Program-made: the position numbers and the translations under genes
Source of the DNA: Capnocytophaga canis
Lineage (GTDB): Bacteria > Bacteroidota > Bacteroidia > Flavobacteriales > Flavobacteriaceae
Length of the DNA: 64,000 nt
NCBI RefSeq assembly: GCF_000827555.1
Contig: NZ_CDOI01000148.1
Span: 30,141 to 94,140 of the forward strand
Direction of reading: 5' to 3'
Shown here: positions 16,311 to 24,696 of the stretch, piece after piece
Layout of the letters: each line of letters begins with the position of its first letter
Numbering within the stretch: the first letter of the stretch is position 1
Notes under the pieces: model-generated
Told to the model about the DNA's origin: nothing
The model's input: the letters and a program-made list of their open reading frames with translations, nothing else
The model's database searches: none

Positions 16311-17045
16311 TTATTGATTCGCCAATTTGAAGTTGATAGGATATTGGTACACTACCGCTGCTGGTCTTCCACGTTGTTTACCTGGAATTAACTTAGGTAG
16401 TTTTTCAATGATTCTACGAGCTTCAGCTTCCAACGATTTATCAGGGCCTCGGGTTCCCACAACAGATACAGTACCATCTTTGTTGATACGGAACGTTACC
16501 GTTACTTTCCCTTGAATGTTCATCTCCTGTGCTGATTGAGGGTATTGGAAGTTTCGTTTTACGTGTTTATCCAACGATGACTTGAAGCAATCTTCTTGTT
16601 CTTTTTTAGTTTTCAACTTCTCACACCCTTCAAACATAGGCTTGTCTTCAATGATGGTAAACGGTACATCAACCTCCTCCTCAGGTTCATCAACTACTTC
16701 AATTTCTTCTACTTTCGCAACCACTTCTTCCTTGGTTGTTTCAGTTGAACTAATAATGGTTTCTTCAATCTGTTCTTCATTCTCAACCACTTTTACGTCT
16801 TCCACAACTGGTGGTGGCGGTGGTGGTGGTGGCGGAGGCGTAAACTCCTCCATTGCGAATTCTTCCTGATCTTCATCAAGATTTGAATTGTCTAAGTCAG
16901 ACAAACGACTTTCGTGTTCTTTTCTGTCATACGATTTCATTTCAAATCCTGCATAGGACAACGCAGAAATTAAAGCAAAACCAATAGCAAAAAACAATCC
17001 ACTACTTTTAGTCAAGTCTGCTTTTGGATTCTTTTTTGGTTGCAT
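16311..17045 (-). CDS. tonB: Energy transducer TonB
   Basis: Couples the inner-membrane proton motive force to TonB-dependent receptors. 244 aa: one N-terminal transmembrane helix (about 17-34), an acidic/proline periplasmic spacer with a run of ten prolines near residue 71, Glu/Val-rich spacer to about 130, then a C-terminal TonB domain (about 155-240) with RNFQYPQSAQEMNIQGKV and PINFKLANQ. No exbB/exbD genes are adjacent. It probably energises receptors such as the one at 22663-24618. Confidence 0.93.
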   Translation of the reverse strand: MQPKKNPKADLTKSSGLFFAIGFALISALSYAGFEMKSYDRKEHESRLSDLDNSNLDEDQEEFAMEEFTPPPPPPPPPPVVEDVKVVENEEQIEETIISSTETTKEEVVAKVEEIEVVDEPEEEVDVPFTIIEDKPMFEGCEKLKTKKEQEDCFKSSLDKHVKRNFQYPQSAQEMNIQGKVTVTFRINKDGTVSVVGTRGPDKSLEAEARRIIEKLPKLIPGKQRGRPAAVVYQYPINFKLANQ

Positions 17046-17077
17046 AACTTAAATCTTTTTAAAAGGTAATTAAACAT

Positions 17078-17470
17078 TTATTTAACATTAATTAAAAGCT
17101 TTTTATTAATGTACTTCATACCGATTAGAGCAACAACTGTGCCAAAAGTATTGAATAAAACATCAAATAAATCTCCACTTCTGTCTTGTGTTATAGTATT
17201 TTGCAACCATTCGATACAAATTCCTAACGAAAAAGCAACAACAAATGATAAAATGTAAATATTAGCTACTTTTTTAACATTTTCTTTATTATTTTGAAAT
17301 GTCAAAAAAAACAGTATTGTAAATATAAAATAAAATACGAAATGAGCAACTTTATCCAAATGAGGGATTTTCGGTAATTCATCTACATTCTTTGGAGGCA
17401 TTAGACTCAAAACCAGAATAACAATCACCCAAATTAGCAACAAAATGCCAAACGTCTTTTTATTAAGCAC
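17078..17470 (-). CDS. VanZ-like membrane protein
   Basis: 130 aa with about four hydrophobic helices and the VanZ-family segments [12 protein letters not shown] (about 36-47) and EWLQ...[14 protein letters not shown] (about 88-108). The role of chromosomal VanZ-like proteins is unclear. The start overlaps the 3' end of gcvH by 8 bp, so the two are translationally linked, an arrangement I have the impression is common in flavobacteria. Confidence 0.85.
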   Translation of the reverse strand: MLNKKTFGILLLIWVIVILVLSLMPPKNVDELPKIPHLDKVAHFVFYFIFTILFFLTFQNNKENVKKVANIYILSFVVAFSLGICIEWLQNTITQDRSGDLFDVLFNTFGTVVALIGMKYINKKLLINVK

Positions 17471-17843
17471 CTATCAACTCTTTATAATCGTCAGCAGACA
17501 TAAGTTCATCTAATTCAGAAGCATCGCTGAACTTCACCTTAATCATCCAACCATCTCCGTAAGGGTCTGTGTTTACTTTCTCTGGTGATTGTTCCAAAAC
17601 TTCGTTAAAAGAAACGATTTCACCACTGACTGGTAAAAACAAATCAGATACTGTTTTTACAGCTTCAACAGTTCCAAAAACTTCCTCTTTATCAAGAGTT
17701 TCGCCTTCTGTTTCAACTTCTACGTAAACGATGTCGCCCAACTCTTTTTGAGCAAAATCTGTAATACCTACAACGGCTAAATCACCTTCAACACGAACCC
17801 ACTCATGGTCTTTAGTGTACTTTAATTCTGATGGAATATTCAT
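17463..17843 (-). CDS. gcvH: Glycine cleavage system H protein
   Basis: Lipoyl carrier that shuttles the aminomethyl group between the P and T proteins. The 126 aa match the family length. The lipoylated Lys is in the segment [13 protein letters not shown] near residue 60, and the C-terminal GDGWMIKVK is conserved. The P, T and L genes are not in the window. It has its own consensus promoter. Confidence 0.97.
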   Translation of the reverse strand: MNIPSELKYTKDHEWVRVEGDLAVVGITDFAQKELGDIVYVEVETEGETLDKEEVFGTVEAVKTVSDLFLPVSGEIVSFNEVLEQSPEKVNTDPYGDGWMIKVKFSDASELDELMSADDYKELIGA

Positions 17844-17871
17844 AATGTTTTAATATTTTATTAACAGACTT

Positions 17872-17903
17872 CAAAGGTACTATATTTTTTTTGAAATAAC
17901 AAA
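17872..17903 (-). promoter_or_regulatory. Promoter of gcvH
   Basis: Minus strand: TTTG at 17903-17900, 20-nt spacer, TACCTTTG at 17879-17872, which is 28 bp before the start codon. Confidence 0.78.
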
Positions 17904-17980
17904 CGTTTTTAAGATAGAAATTTTAATATTTCTTTTAGATTTTTATCTACATTCCCTATTCTATTTTGTAAACACCTTTT

Positions 17981-19021
17981 TTACAAGATATTAACTTCCC
18001 AACTTCGCTCTGGATCATACCCTAAAAATCCGCTCGAAACAAAGAGAGGAGATGATATATTATTGGTATATAACGCTCCTGTACCCAACCCCTGTGGCAT
18101 TTCAGTATTTAAAGTATATGTCCATTGAGCAATAGCATTAAGCCCAATATTACTTTCCAAAGCACTGGTAATCCACCAGCCTATTTTACATTCATTGGAA
18201 AGACGAATCCATTCCTCGGATGATTTATAACCTCCAACTAATGAAGGTTTTAAGATAATATATTGTGGATTAATCTGCTCCAAAAGCTGCTTTCTTGATT
18301 CATATCCAAAAACTCCGATAAGTTCTTCATCCAAAGCAATCGGCAGAGGAGTTTGTTCACATAATTTCGCCATTATCTCGCTCTGTTTTGCTTTGATAGG
18401 CTGTTCAATGGAATGCAATTCTAAATCCGCTAATTGCTTTAATTTTTCAAGAGCATCTTGAGGAGAAAAAGCTCCATTAGCATCAACTCGAATTTCAATA
18501 TCTTCAACTGGAAATTCAGTACGCAATCTCTTCAATATCTGATATTCTTGCTCAAAATCAATTGCACCAATTTTCATTTTTATACACCTAAACCCTTGTT
18601 GAATCTTTTCTCTGATTTGGGATTTCATAAAATCAGCAGTTCCCATCCATATCAAACCATTAATCGGTATAAGATCCCTCCCTATCGTAAACTCAGAGGG
18701 ATATAGTTGATACCAATTCTTTGATTCTACAGATAGAAACGCCTGTTCCACTCCAAATTGAATAGAGGGGAATTCTATTAATTGCGTGAGTAGTTGCTCC
18801 TTTCCTAAATGAATGTTTTCACATACCCACTGTAATTTCTGTTCATAGTCAGGACGATCGTCAACGCTAAGACCTTTGAGTAAGCCACATTCTCCTACTC
18901 CTTTTTTTTCTCCATTAGAGATAAAGAGAAAATAGGTTTCTTTTTGGGTAAGAATTCCTCTTGAAGTTCCTGAAGGACGTTTAAACTGTAAAGTATATTT
19001 TTTATAAGATGCTTTTAACAT
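17981..19021 (-). CDS. menC: o-Succinylbenzoate synthase
   Basis: Enolase-superfamily dehydratase that makes o-succinylbenzoate in menaquinone biosynthesis. 346 aa. The expected active-site elements are present in order: KMKIG (general acid/base Lys, about 147), DANGAF (about 180), EQP (about 201), DEE (about 231) and KPSLVGG (about 258). Other men genes are not in the window. Menaquinone is the usual respiratory quinone of this group. Confidence 0.9.
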   Translation of the reverse strand: MLKASYKKYTLQFKRPSGTSRGILTQKETYFLFISNGEKKGVGECGLLKGLSVDDRPDYEQKLQWVCENIHLGKEQLLTQLIEFPSIQFGVEQAFLSVESKNWYQLYPSEFTIGRDLIPINGLIWMGTADFMKSQIREKIQQGFRCIKMKIGAIDFEQEYQILKRLRTEFPVEDIEIRVDANGAFSPQDALEKLKQLADLELHSIEQPIKAKQSEIMAKLCEQTPLPIALDEELIGVFGYESRKQLLEQINPQYIILKPSLVGGYKSSEEWIRLSNECKIGWWITSALESNIGLNAIAQWTYTLNTEMPQGLGTGALYTNNISSPLFVSSGFLGYDPERSWEVNIL

Positions 19022-19094
19022 TTAAGGTAAATTTTCTTGATTTTTTTCAGAAACGCAAATCGAATGCGAAGCTCTGTTTATTGCATATAAAAGG

Positions 19095-19121
19095 AAAAAC
19101 CGCCCTCATCGGACGGTTTTT
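19095..19121 (-). terminator. Terminator after the tRNA-Leu gene
   Basis: AAAAACCGCCC and GGACGGTTTTT pair over 11 bp with one mismatch around a 5-nt loop. It ends the tRNA transcript about 10 bp past tRNA-Leu. Confidence 0.75.
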
Positions 19122-19130
19122 TTACAATTG

Positions 19131-19212
19131 TGCCTACGACTGGATTCGAACCAGCACGCCTTGCAGCACCACCCCCTCAAGATGGCGAGTCTACCAATTT
19201 CTCCACGTAGGC
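19131..19212 (-). tRNA. tRNA-Leu (anticodon GAG)
   Basis: 82 nt including discriminator A. The acceptor stem is GCCTACG/CGTAGGC. The anticodon loop is TTGAGGG between CCATC and GGTGG. A long variable arm of 13 nt is typical of leucine tRNA. The T loop is TTCGAAT. The 3' CCA is not encoded. Confidence 0.95.
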
Positions 19213-19225
19213 AAGGTAACATACA

Positions 19226-19255
19226 AAAAAAGTTAAGCCTAAACTTAACTTTTTT
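19226..19255 (-). terminator. Terminator-like hairpin between tRNA-Lys and tRNA-Leu
   Basis: AAAAAAGTTAAG and CTTAACTTTTTT form a 12-bp perfect stem with a 6-nt loop. It stands between two tRNA genes read in the same direction. It may partly terminate, or serve as a processing signal. Confidence 0.65.
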
Positions 19256-19258
19256 CTG

Positions 19259-19331
19259 TGACCTGGCTGGGGCTCGAACCCAGGACCCCAACATTAAAAG
19301 TGTTGTGCTCTACCAACTGAGCTACCAAGTC
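19259..19331 (-). tRNA. tRNA-Lys (anticodon TTT), copy 1
   Basis: 73 nt. The acceptor stem is GACTTGG/CCAGGTC with one G-T pair. The anticodon loop CTTTTAA lies between CAACA and TGTTG. The T arm is CTGGG-TTCGAGC-CCCAG. It is identical over its length to the next upstream copy. Confidence 0.97.
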
Positions 19332-19366
19332 CTCAAAATCAAAAAAAATAAATTGTATAACCCTTG

Positions 19367-19439
19367 TGACCTGGCTGGGGCTCGAACCCAGGACCCCAAC
19401 ATTAAAAGTGTTGTGCTCTACCAACTGAGCTACCAAGTC
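19367..19439 (-). tRNA. tRNA-Lys (anticodon TTT), copy 2
   Basis: 73 nt, identical to the copy at 19259-19331, with a 35-bp spacer between them. It is first in the Lys-Lys-Leu transcription order on the minus strand. Confidence 0.97.
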
Positions 19440-19509
19440 TCCTTTAACTATTTCTTCAATGCGGGTGCAAATATATAACATTTTTTTTAGATTGCAAGAA
19501 AAAATAAAG

Positions 19510-19517
19510 TAAATTTG
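19510..19517 (+). promoter_or_regulatory. -7 element of aroK
   Basis: TAAATTTG matches TAnnTTTG, 51 bp before the chosen ATG. It overlaps an upstream in-frame TTG at 19515, so the longer reading frame is not the real gene. Confidence 0.55.
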
Positions 19518-19568
19518 CAGACAAAAATAAACTTTTTTCACAACTATCTGAAAATAAAACATTTAAAA

Positions 19569-20096
19569 ATGAAAATAATTTTACTTGGATACATGGGTAG
19601 TGGTAAATCTACACTTGGAAAAATTCTGGCTGAAAGAAGAAATCTTCCATTCATTGATTTAGACTCTTATATCGAATCAAAAGAAAATAAAGAAATCAAA
19701 GAAATATTTAAAGAAAAAGGTGAGATTTACTTCCGAAAATTAGAACATGACTACCTAAAAAATTTACTACAATCAGAAACTGACTTTGTATTGGCTTTGG
19801 GAGGAGGAACGCCTTGCTTTGGAAATAATATGAATTTAATTTTGGAACATTCGCCTTATGTGTTTTACCTTCGATATAGTCCTAAAAAGTTAGCAGAACG
19901 TTTGAAATGCGAAAAAAGAAATCGTCCTTTGATAGCTGATATCGATGATGAGAATTTGGAAGATTTTATACGAAAACATATTTTTGAGCGAAATATGTTT
20001 TACAATCAAGCTCATTTCATTATCGCTTCGGATAACTTTTCAATAGATGAAAGTTTAGCTCAGATTGAAATGAATATCATTGGAAAGAGTCAATAA
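19569..20096 (+). CDS. aroK: Shikimate kinase
   Basis: Phosphorylates shikimate in the aromatic amino-acid pathway. 175 aa from the ATG at 19569, which starts directly on the P-loop strand (MKIILLGYMGSGKST, Walker A GYMGSGKS). Other family features are FIDLDSYIE (shikimate-binding Asp), ALGGGTPC (GGG motif, about 78) and RNRPLI (lid Arg, about 117). aroE is at 25.9 kb on the other strand. Confidence 0.95.
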   Translation: MKIILLGYMGSGKSTLGKILAERRNLPFIDLDSYIESKENKEIKEIFKEKGEIYFRKLEHDYLKNLLQSETDFVLALGGGTPCFGNNMNLILEHSPYVFYLRYSPKKLAERLKCEKRNRPLIADIDDENLEDFIRKHIFERNMFYNQAHFIIASDNFSIDESLAQIEMNIIGKSQ

Positions 20097-20345
20097 GTCG
20101 TATTTAATAAGCTTAACGTATAAAATAATACTTTGAACTATTATAATTTGAACCACATAGAAACAACGGGTAACTTTATGTTTTTTTACCAACTTTCAAG
20201 ATGAAAAAGTGATTCAAATAAACGGATTAAAAGTTTATAATTTTCATGGCTTGACCTAACTTCATAAAGAATTGATACTTTTATGAAATATTTTTATTGA
20301 GTTCATTATTTATTTTCATACACAGTCCTTTTCCTTAGGTGACGG
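20097..20345. other. Gene-free stretch between aroK and repeat copy B
   Basis: AT-rich, with no reading frame or RNA motif I can support. At 20296-20305 the decamer ATTGAGTTCA is the exact reverse complement of 20562-20571 at the far end of repeat copy B, so a 10-bp inverted repeat brackets that copy. Confidence 0.5.
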
Positions 20346-20570
20346 AGAACCAAAAGTGCGAGCCGCACGGGCATTAAAAAATAAGCAGTCGGCTTCCGAC
20401 AAATTTTCCAAACTTACTTCCTGTGGTCGATTCGAACAATGGAAAATTTTCACGCTTTATTCGTTGATTTTCTTAACTCCAAATCTCCAATACCGATGAA
20501 AAGCGGTCAAAATGCTGAAAAATCAGTGTTGAACCATTGAAAAATATATGCAATTAAGTACTGAACTCAA
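20346..20570 (+). repeat. Dispersed structured repeat, copy B
   Basis: 225 bp, homologous and collinear with 13068-13323. It shares the same left-end hairpins, GTGCG-AGC-CGCAC (20356-20368) and GTCGG-CTT-CCGAC (20388-20400), and the same right end ACTGAACTCAA. Relative to copy A it lacks an internal stretch of roughly 25-30 bp and carries scattered substitutions, so the copies are not recent duplicates. It adjoins the 3' end of a propeller lipoprotein gene on the other strand. Confidence 0.85.
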
Positions 20571-20571
20571 T

Positions 20572-21795
20572 TCATTTTTTCAGTTTATAAATTATAATTA
20601 TAGGATTCTCATCATCATCTAACGAATTGACAAGTTGCTCTAATTTTTTTTGTTTTTCAGGATATTTTACCTCGATACGTTCTTTATTTTCTAAAGACCG
20701 AGCTTTTAATTCATCGGGTGGAACAATTCTAATAAAATAACCATCAGAATTAGATTTCAAATACGTAACCGAATAACCTCCGTCAACATCATTTACCCAG
20801 CCACCACCTTTTAAAAATCCGTATTTATTGATGCTGTCAGGCTTCACGCTCCATACCGAAGTTTCCCCCGATTGTTTGCTATGGACTCCGTACCAATTTT
20901 TTTTGTCGTATATGAATGTTATCAGTATCTTGTCAAACATTTCTGAAAAGGAAAGATGTCGAATAAATTTTCTTCCTTTCTCGCTTTTTTCTGATGGACT
21001 CGAGTGCATATCAGAAAAAAATTCTTGACTTACTTTGTATTTTCCAAAATTAACAACATAAGTGGGTAAAATTTCGTCCTTTGAAACGGAATATACAGTG
21101 TCATTTATACAACTCAATACACGAACCATATCATTATACTTCCATATACTTTGTTGTAAGGTTTGTCCTTTTGAATAATACGGTTTTGATTTTTTCAATT
21201 GAATGGTATCTCCTTTGCTGTCAATGATTCCTACGATACAAAGATTAGGATCATCTATTGGAGTTGTGTGTGGAAAGTGATGTATTACAATTCTATCATT
21301 ATTTAAAACATCAATATTTAAAATTCCATCTGCAACGGGGGTCTCTTTTAGGTATTCACCATCAGTGTTATACCACAAAATCTTTCGTGTCCAATTGCTA
21401 TGAATGGCGACAAGACTGTCGTGTAGTGAAGAAGCCCGAATTCCCAAGTATTCTTTGGGTCCTTGTCCATTTTTACCTATTTCTCGTAGAAATTTTCCAT
21501 CTCGGGAATAACATAAAAGTCGTTCTCGAACTTGTAGTAAGAGATAATTTTCATTCAATGCTACATCAAAAATTATATCCACTAACGAAGCGGGATATTC
21601 CGGGCGAATATATTCTATATCCTCCACAAAATCGCTTAAATTCAGTGGCTCTATAGGGTTTTCAATGGCTTTTTCTAAGTCAATTATTTTTTCTAAGGAA
21701 GAAGTACTTTTTGTACCTTGATTGGATTGTGTTTTACTGTCGGAACACGCTATCAACAACATAACCATTCCGATTAAAATTTGTGTTGTTTTCAT
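20572..21795 (-). CDS. 6-bladed beta-propeller lipoprotein
   Basis: 407 aa. The lipoprotein signal peptide ends in LLIACS (Cys17). A mature ~390-residue domain has the repeating pattern of Bacteroidota 6-bladed propellers: LLCYSRDGKFLREIGKNGQGPKEY (a diagnostic blade turn), LWYNTDGEYLKET and VVNFGKYKVS. Related in architecture to the genes at 61718 and 62787, though not a close copy. These proteins usually sit on the cell surface or in the periplasm and their ligands are unknown. No NVEALA peptide gene is visible beside this copy. Confidence 0.8.
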   Translation of the reverse strand: MKTTQILIGMVMLLIACSDSKTQSNQGTKSTSSLEKIIDLEKAIENPIEPLNLSDFVEDIEYIRPEYPASLVDIIFDVALNENYLLLQVRERLLCYSRDGKFLREIGKNGQGPKEYLGIRASSLHDSLVAIHSNWTRKILWYNTDGEYLKETPVADGILNIDVLNNDRIVIHHFPHTTPIDDPNLCIVGIIDSKGDTIQLKKSKPYYSKGQTLQQSIWKYNDMVRVLSCINDTVYSVSKDEILPTYVVNFGKYKVSQEFFSDMHSSPSEKSEKGRKFIRHLSFSEMFDKILITFIYDKKNWYGVHSKQSGETSVWSVKPDSINKYGFLKGGGWVNDVDGGYSVTYLKSNSDGYFIRIVPPDELKARSLENKERIEVKYPEKQKKLEQLVNSLDDDENPIIIIYKLKK

Positions 21796-21814
21796 ATGAT
21801 TCGTTTTTAAAATC

Positions 21815-21964
21815 CTATTTTCCCCTATAAATCAACCAATAAATTAACAGAATAATAAACAAACTTACCAATGTTCCCATCATCATTGTACCTATCATTG
21901 CAACCACAAGAGACCTTTGCAATTCTGAACCTAAGTTTCTTCTGAGAACAAAATAATGGTCGTG
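21815..21964 (-). pseudogene. Remnant of the C-terminus of an RND efflux pump
   Basis: An open minus-strand stretch encodes GSELQRSLVVAMIGTMM followed by a hydrophobic helix and a stop. This closely resembles the last transmembrane helix of CzcA/CusA and HAE1 RND transporters (typically xEVQRPLAxVVIGGLxTSTLLTL). Only about 45 residues remain, with no start codon and an in-frame stop just upstream, so it is a fragment. Confidence is moderate because the match is short. Confidence 0.45.
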
Positions 21965-22199
21965 TTATAAAAATTATGATGATATAAAAAAATTGACAAT
22001 CAATGAAATGTAATAATTTTATTGAACACAAATAAGAATTATACTGTATTGTCCCGATTGTTAAAGTACAAAGATAGTAAAAAACGGAAAAATTTCTTAA
22101 GGAAAGCAAAATTATCTTTGCAAGGGTTGTCATCGCCAATTCATCGCCGACCATAATTTGACCTATAAAGGTTGTTTATCAATAATTTACTAAAAGATT

Positions 22200-22575
22200 T
22201 TGATTCCTTTGGTAAGAAAAGCAGGTATACGAGATATTGCTGAAATCGAATAAGTTAGCATTAAAAAGGAAATTGTAGTATGTCAATAGGTAATCGAAAC
22301 AAGAAAACAGTTCGAAAACTTCGTAAAAAATTGAAAAGATTAGGCATAAGTTTTGGACAAATTTGCACCGATAATTGGGAGGCTTTTATTTCTGTTTTTG
22401 AAGAAGATAATCATAAAATTGGTAAAAACACACTACTCATATTGGAGAAAATAACAGGAATTTAAAGTACAGAATTTGTAGAACTGTCAGAAAAACTTGT
22501 TTTTCAAAGAGACTTGAAAATCATTTAAAGCCTTTGAAATTACCTTTTTTTTACATCAATTTTGGGTATACATAA
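22200..22575 (+). pseudogene. Degenerate IS1-family transposase
   Basis: Three pieces of an IS1-type transposase in collinear order. First, a short helix-turn-helix-like piece (VRKAGIRDIAEIE, about 22210-22250) ends in a stop. After an internal deletion comes SIGNRNKKTVRKLRKKL...TDNWEAF (open 22280-22465), with the catalytic-core Asp. After a frameshift comes RTVRKTCFSKRLENHLK...FFYINFG (22471-22575), the typical IS1 C-terminus. Clearly non-functional. Clean terminal inverted repeats were not found. Confidence 0.65.
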
Positions 22576-22662
22576 TCAATACTTTGGAAAATACGACCGA
22601 AAAATGATAGCTAAAAGTACAAATCTGCTGTATTTTACTTTAAAAATTTAAGAAATGGGCTA

Positions 22663-24618
22663 TCAGTAACTATATTTCACTCCTATATAAAATGTTCGTC
22701 CTGGACTGATAGATGAATAAAATCCAACGGTGTTAGCTTTGTAATTTAAAAGATTATTAACACCTGCATTTAGCACAAAACCCAAAGGCAGTTTCATTGA
22801 AGTTTGCAATCGCCAAATCCAATAAGGCTCATAAACCGAATAATACTCTTCAAAAGTATTTCTTTCTTCACTAGAAAAAAGAGTAGTTGAACTCACATAT
22901 TTTCCGCTAATTATCAGGCTAGGAATGTATTTCAGACTGTCAGAGGGCGAATATTCTCCTTTGAGGGTAAATGTATGTGGTCGATGGTCGGAAAGACGTT
23001 TTTCGATATCATAAAAAGCATAGGAACTCTTCAATCGAAAGAATTTGTTCAATCGATACGCTACCGAAAACTCTGAGCTTATAATTCGTGTAGCACCTTT
23101 GAAATTGGTATAGTCAATTGAGCTATGTGAATCTGACCATACGAAATCGATTTTATCTGTCACTACGGAATATTGAGTTATAGCTGTGATATTCAGTTTT
23201 TTAGTACTGTAATCTACTGAAAAATTGAAATTATCGCTTAATTCTGGTTTAAGGGTTTCGTTCCCTTTAATTTGAAATCCTCCACCCCAAGGATGGAACC
23301 AATTGGTATAGAGCTCTTTAATCGTAGGAGAACGAAATCCACTGGAATATCCACCTCGTAAAGTAAATTCATCTATAGTGTACATTCCCGACAAACGGAA
23401 CGTGAAATGTTCCTGAAATAGAGAATGATAGTCCATCCGAACTCCTGCCACGAGAGTGAAGCGATCAGACAAAATCCAATCTTGTTGAGCAAAAAGTGTA
23501 TAGTTTTTGCTGTCTTTACTAGCTTCCGTACCTTTCTCGTTAAAACGCAGACTAATCAATTCATCTACAAGAACTTCAGCTCCTGCAACAAGCGTATGTT
23601 TTCCAGAAATTAGATTGTTATATTGCGTAGAGACACGTTTTAGAGTGTTTTCATAGTTTTTTTCCTGCTCATTTAAAAGGCGATAGTAGTTGAATTTACT
23701 ATAACGATCAAAACTTCCTGTAAGTTTAATCGATTCATTTTGAGATAGTTCATAGGTGGATTTGAGTGATAAAGCATAGTTGTAATAACGTTCAAGTACT
23801 TTTTTAGCATTTTCAGTCCCATCATTTCGTTCACTAAAATAATAGGCAGGTTTGAGTTCTAAGTCCCACTTTGGAGAAATTCGAAAGTTTAACTTTGGAT
23901 TTATTCCATAGTTTGTAAATCCAGCAATATGCAAGTAGTCATGAGGCAACTCTTTAACTCTCCCGTCAGTATAAAAAATTTTTCGTTGTTCGGTATCTTT
24001 CAGCAAGTATGGTTCTCGCATTTTGTAGAATGACCCTATTTGAAGACTTCCCCATTTTTGTTTACTTCCTATGGAAAGATTGGCTCTGTGGTCAATATTG
24101 GTATCATATAGATAACTTGAACTAACATCGAATGATTTCTGAGCATTTTTTGTAATAATGTTGATAACCCCACCAATAGCGTTGGAGCCATAAAGCGAAG
24201 ATGAAGCACCTTTGATAATTTCAATTCGCTCAATGTTGTCTAAGTCAATTCGTTCGTAATCAATGTTTTCAAAAGTTTCTCCTGCAACACGTTCGCCGTC
24301 AATCAAAAAGAGGACATACTTTCCACTAAAACCCATCATATTGATGTTCGGGCGACCTCCATCATACGTAAAATTGATTCCTGAAAATTCGTTTTCTAAA
24401 AAACTTTGAAAGTCAGTAGATTGTGATTTGTAAATATCTTCCTTCGTCAGTAGTTGAACTACAATAGGAACGTTTTTTAGCTTTTTTTCACTTCGTGTTG
24501 CTATAACCGTAACTTCCTCAAGTTCAATAGCTTTTTCTTCTTTCTTAGAACTATCATTCTGGCCGAAGGCATTAGCCACCAGCATTAAGAAAATCAAAGA
24601 GAAAAAAACTCGAAACAT
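22663..24618 (-). CDS. TonB-dependent outer-membrane receptor (HmuR-like)
   Basis: 651 aa from the ATG at 24618, chosen because it gives a proper signal peptide (MFRVFFSLIFLMLVANAFGQ); an upstream in-frame ATG at 24684 adds 22 implausible residues. The plug domain (about 25-150) contains ELEEVTVIATRSEKKLK (TonB box region), GGRPNINMMGFSG and the IEIIKGASSSLYGSNAIGGVINI signature. A 22-strand barrel ends in an aromatic residue (YIGVKYSY). The gene follows the HmuY-like lipoprotein by 78 bp on the same strand, so haem or another metalloporphyrin is the likely ligand. Confidence 0.92.
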   Translation of the reverse strand: MFRVFFSLIFLMLVANAFGQNDSSKKEEKAIELEEVTVIATRSEKKLKNVPIVVQLLTKEDIYKSQSTDFQSFLENEFSGINFTYDGGRPNINMMGFSGKYVLFLIDGERVAGETFENIDYERIDLDNIERIEIIKGASSSLYGSNAIGGVINIITKNAQKSFDVSSSYLYDTNIDHRANLSIGSKQKWGSLQIGSFYKMREPYLLKDTEQRKIFYTDGRVKELPHDYLHIAGFTNYGINPKLNFRISPKWDLELKPAYYFSERNDGTENAKKVLERYYNYALSLKSTYELSQNESIKLTGSFDRYSKFNYYRLLNEQEKNYENTLKRVSTQYNNLISGKHTLVAGAEVLVDELISLRFNEKGTEASKDSKNYTLFAQQDWILSDRFTLVAGVRMDYHSLFQEHFTFRLSGMYTIDEFTLRGGYSSGFRSPTIKELYTNWFHPWGGGFQIKGNETLKPELSDNFNFSVDYSTKKLNITAITQYSVVTDKIDFVWSDSHSSIDYTNFKGATRIISSEFSVAYRLNKFFRLKSSYAFYDIEKRLSDHRPHTFTLKGEYSPSDSLKYIPSLIISGKYVSSTTLFSSEERNTFEEYYSVYEPYWIWRLQTSMKLPLGFVLNAGVNNLLNYKANTVGFYSSISPGRTFYIGVKYSY

Positions 24619-24696
24619 GGTTTTATGGTATATAAATAACACAGAATTGCTACACCAATAACAGTGTAGCAATTCCATGCGCATCGTCTTTAATTA

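Noticed and set aside
16582..16869. 95-residue Ser/Gly/Thr-rich frame opposite tonB
   Set aside because: It is the antisense of the TonB proline and Glu/Val-rich spacer.
19128..19478. Open frames across the tRNA cluster on both strands
   Set aside because: The sequence is fully explained by three tRNA genes; the duplicated peptide is the tandem tRNA-Lys.
21825..22154. 109-residue open frame on the minus strand
   Set aside because: Composition is not protein-like and it runs in a different frame over the better-supported RND remnant.
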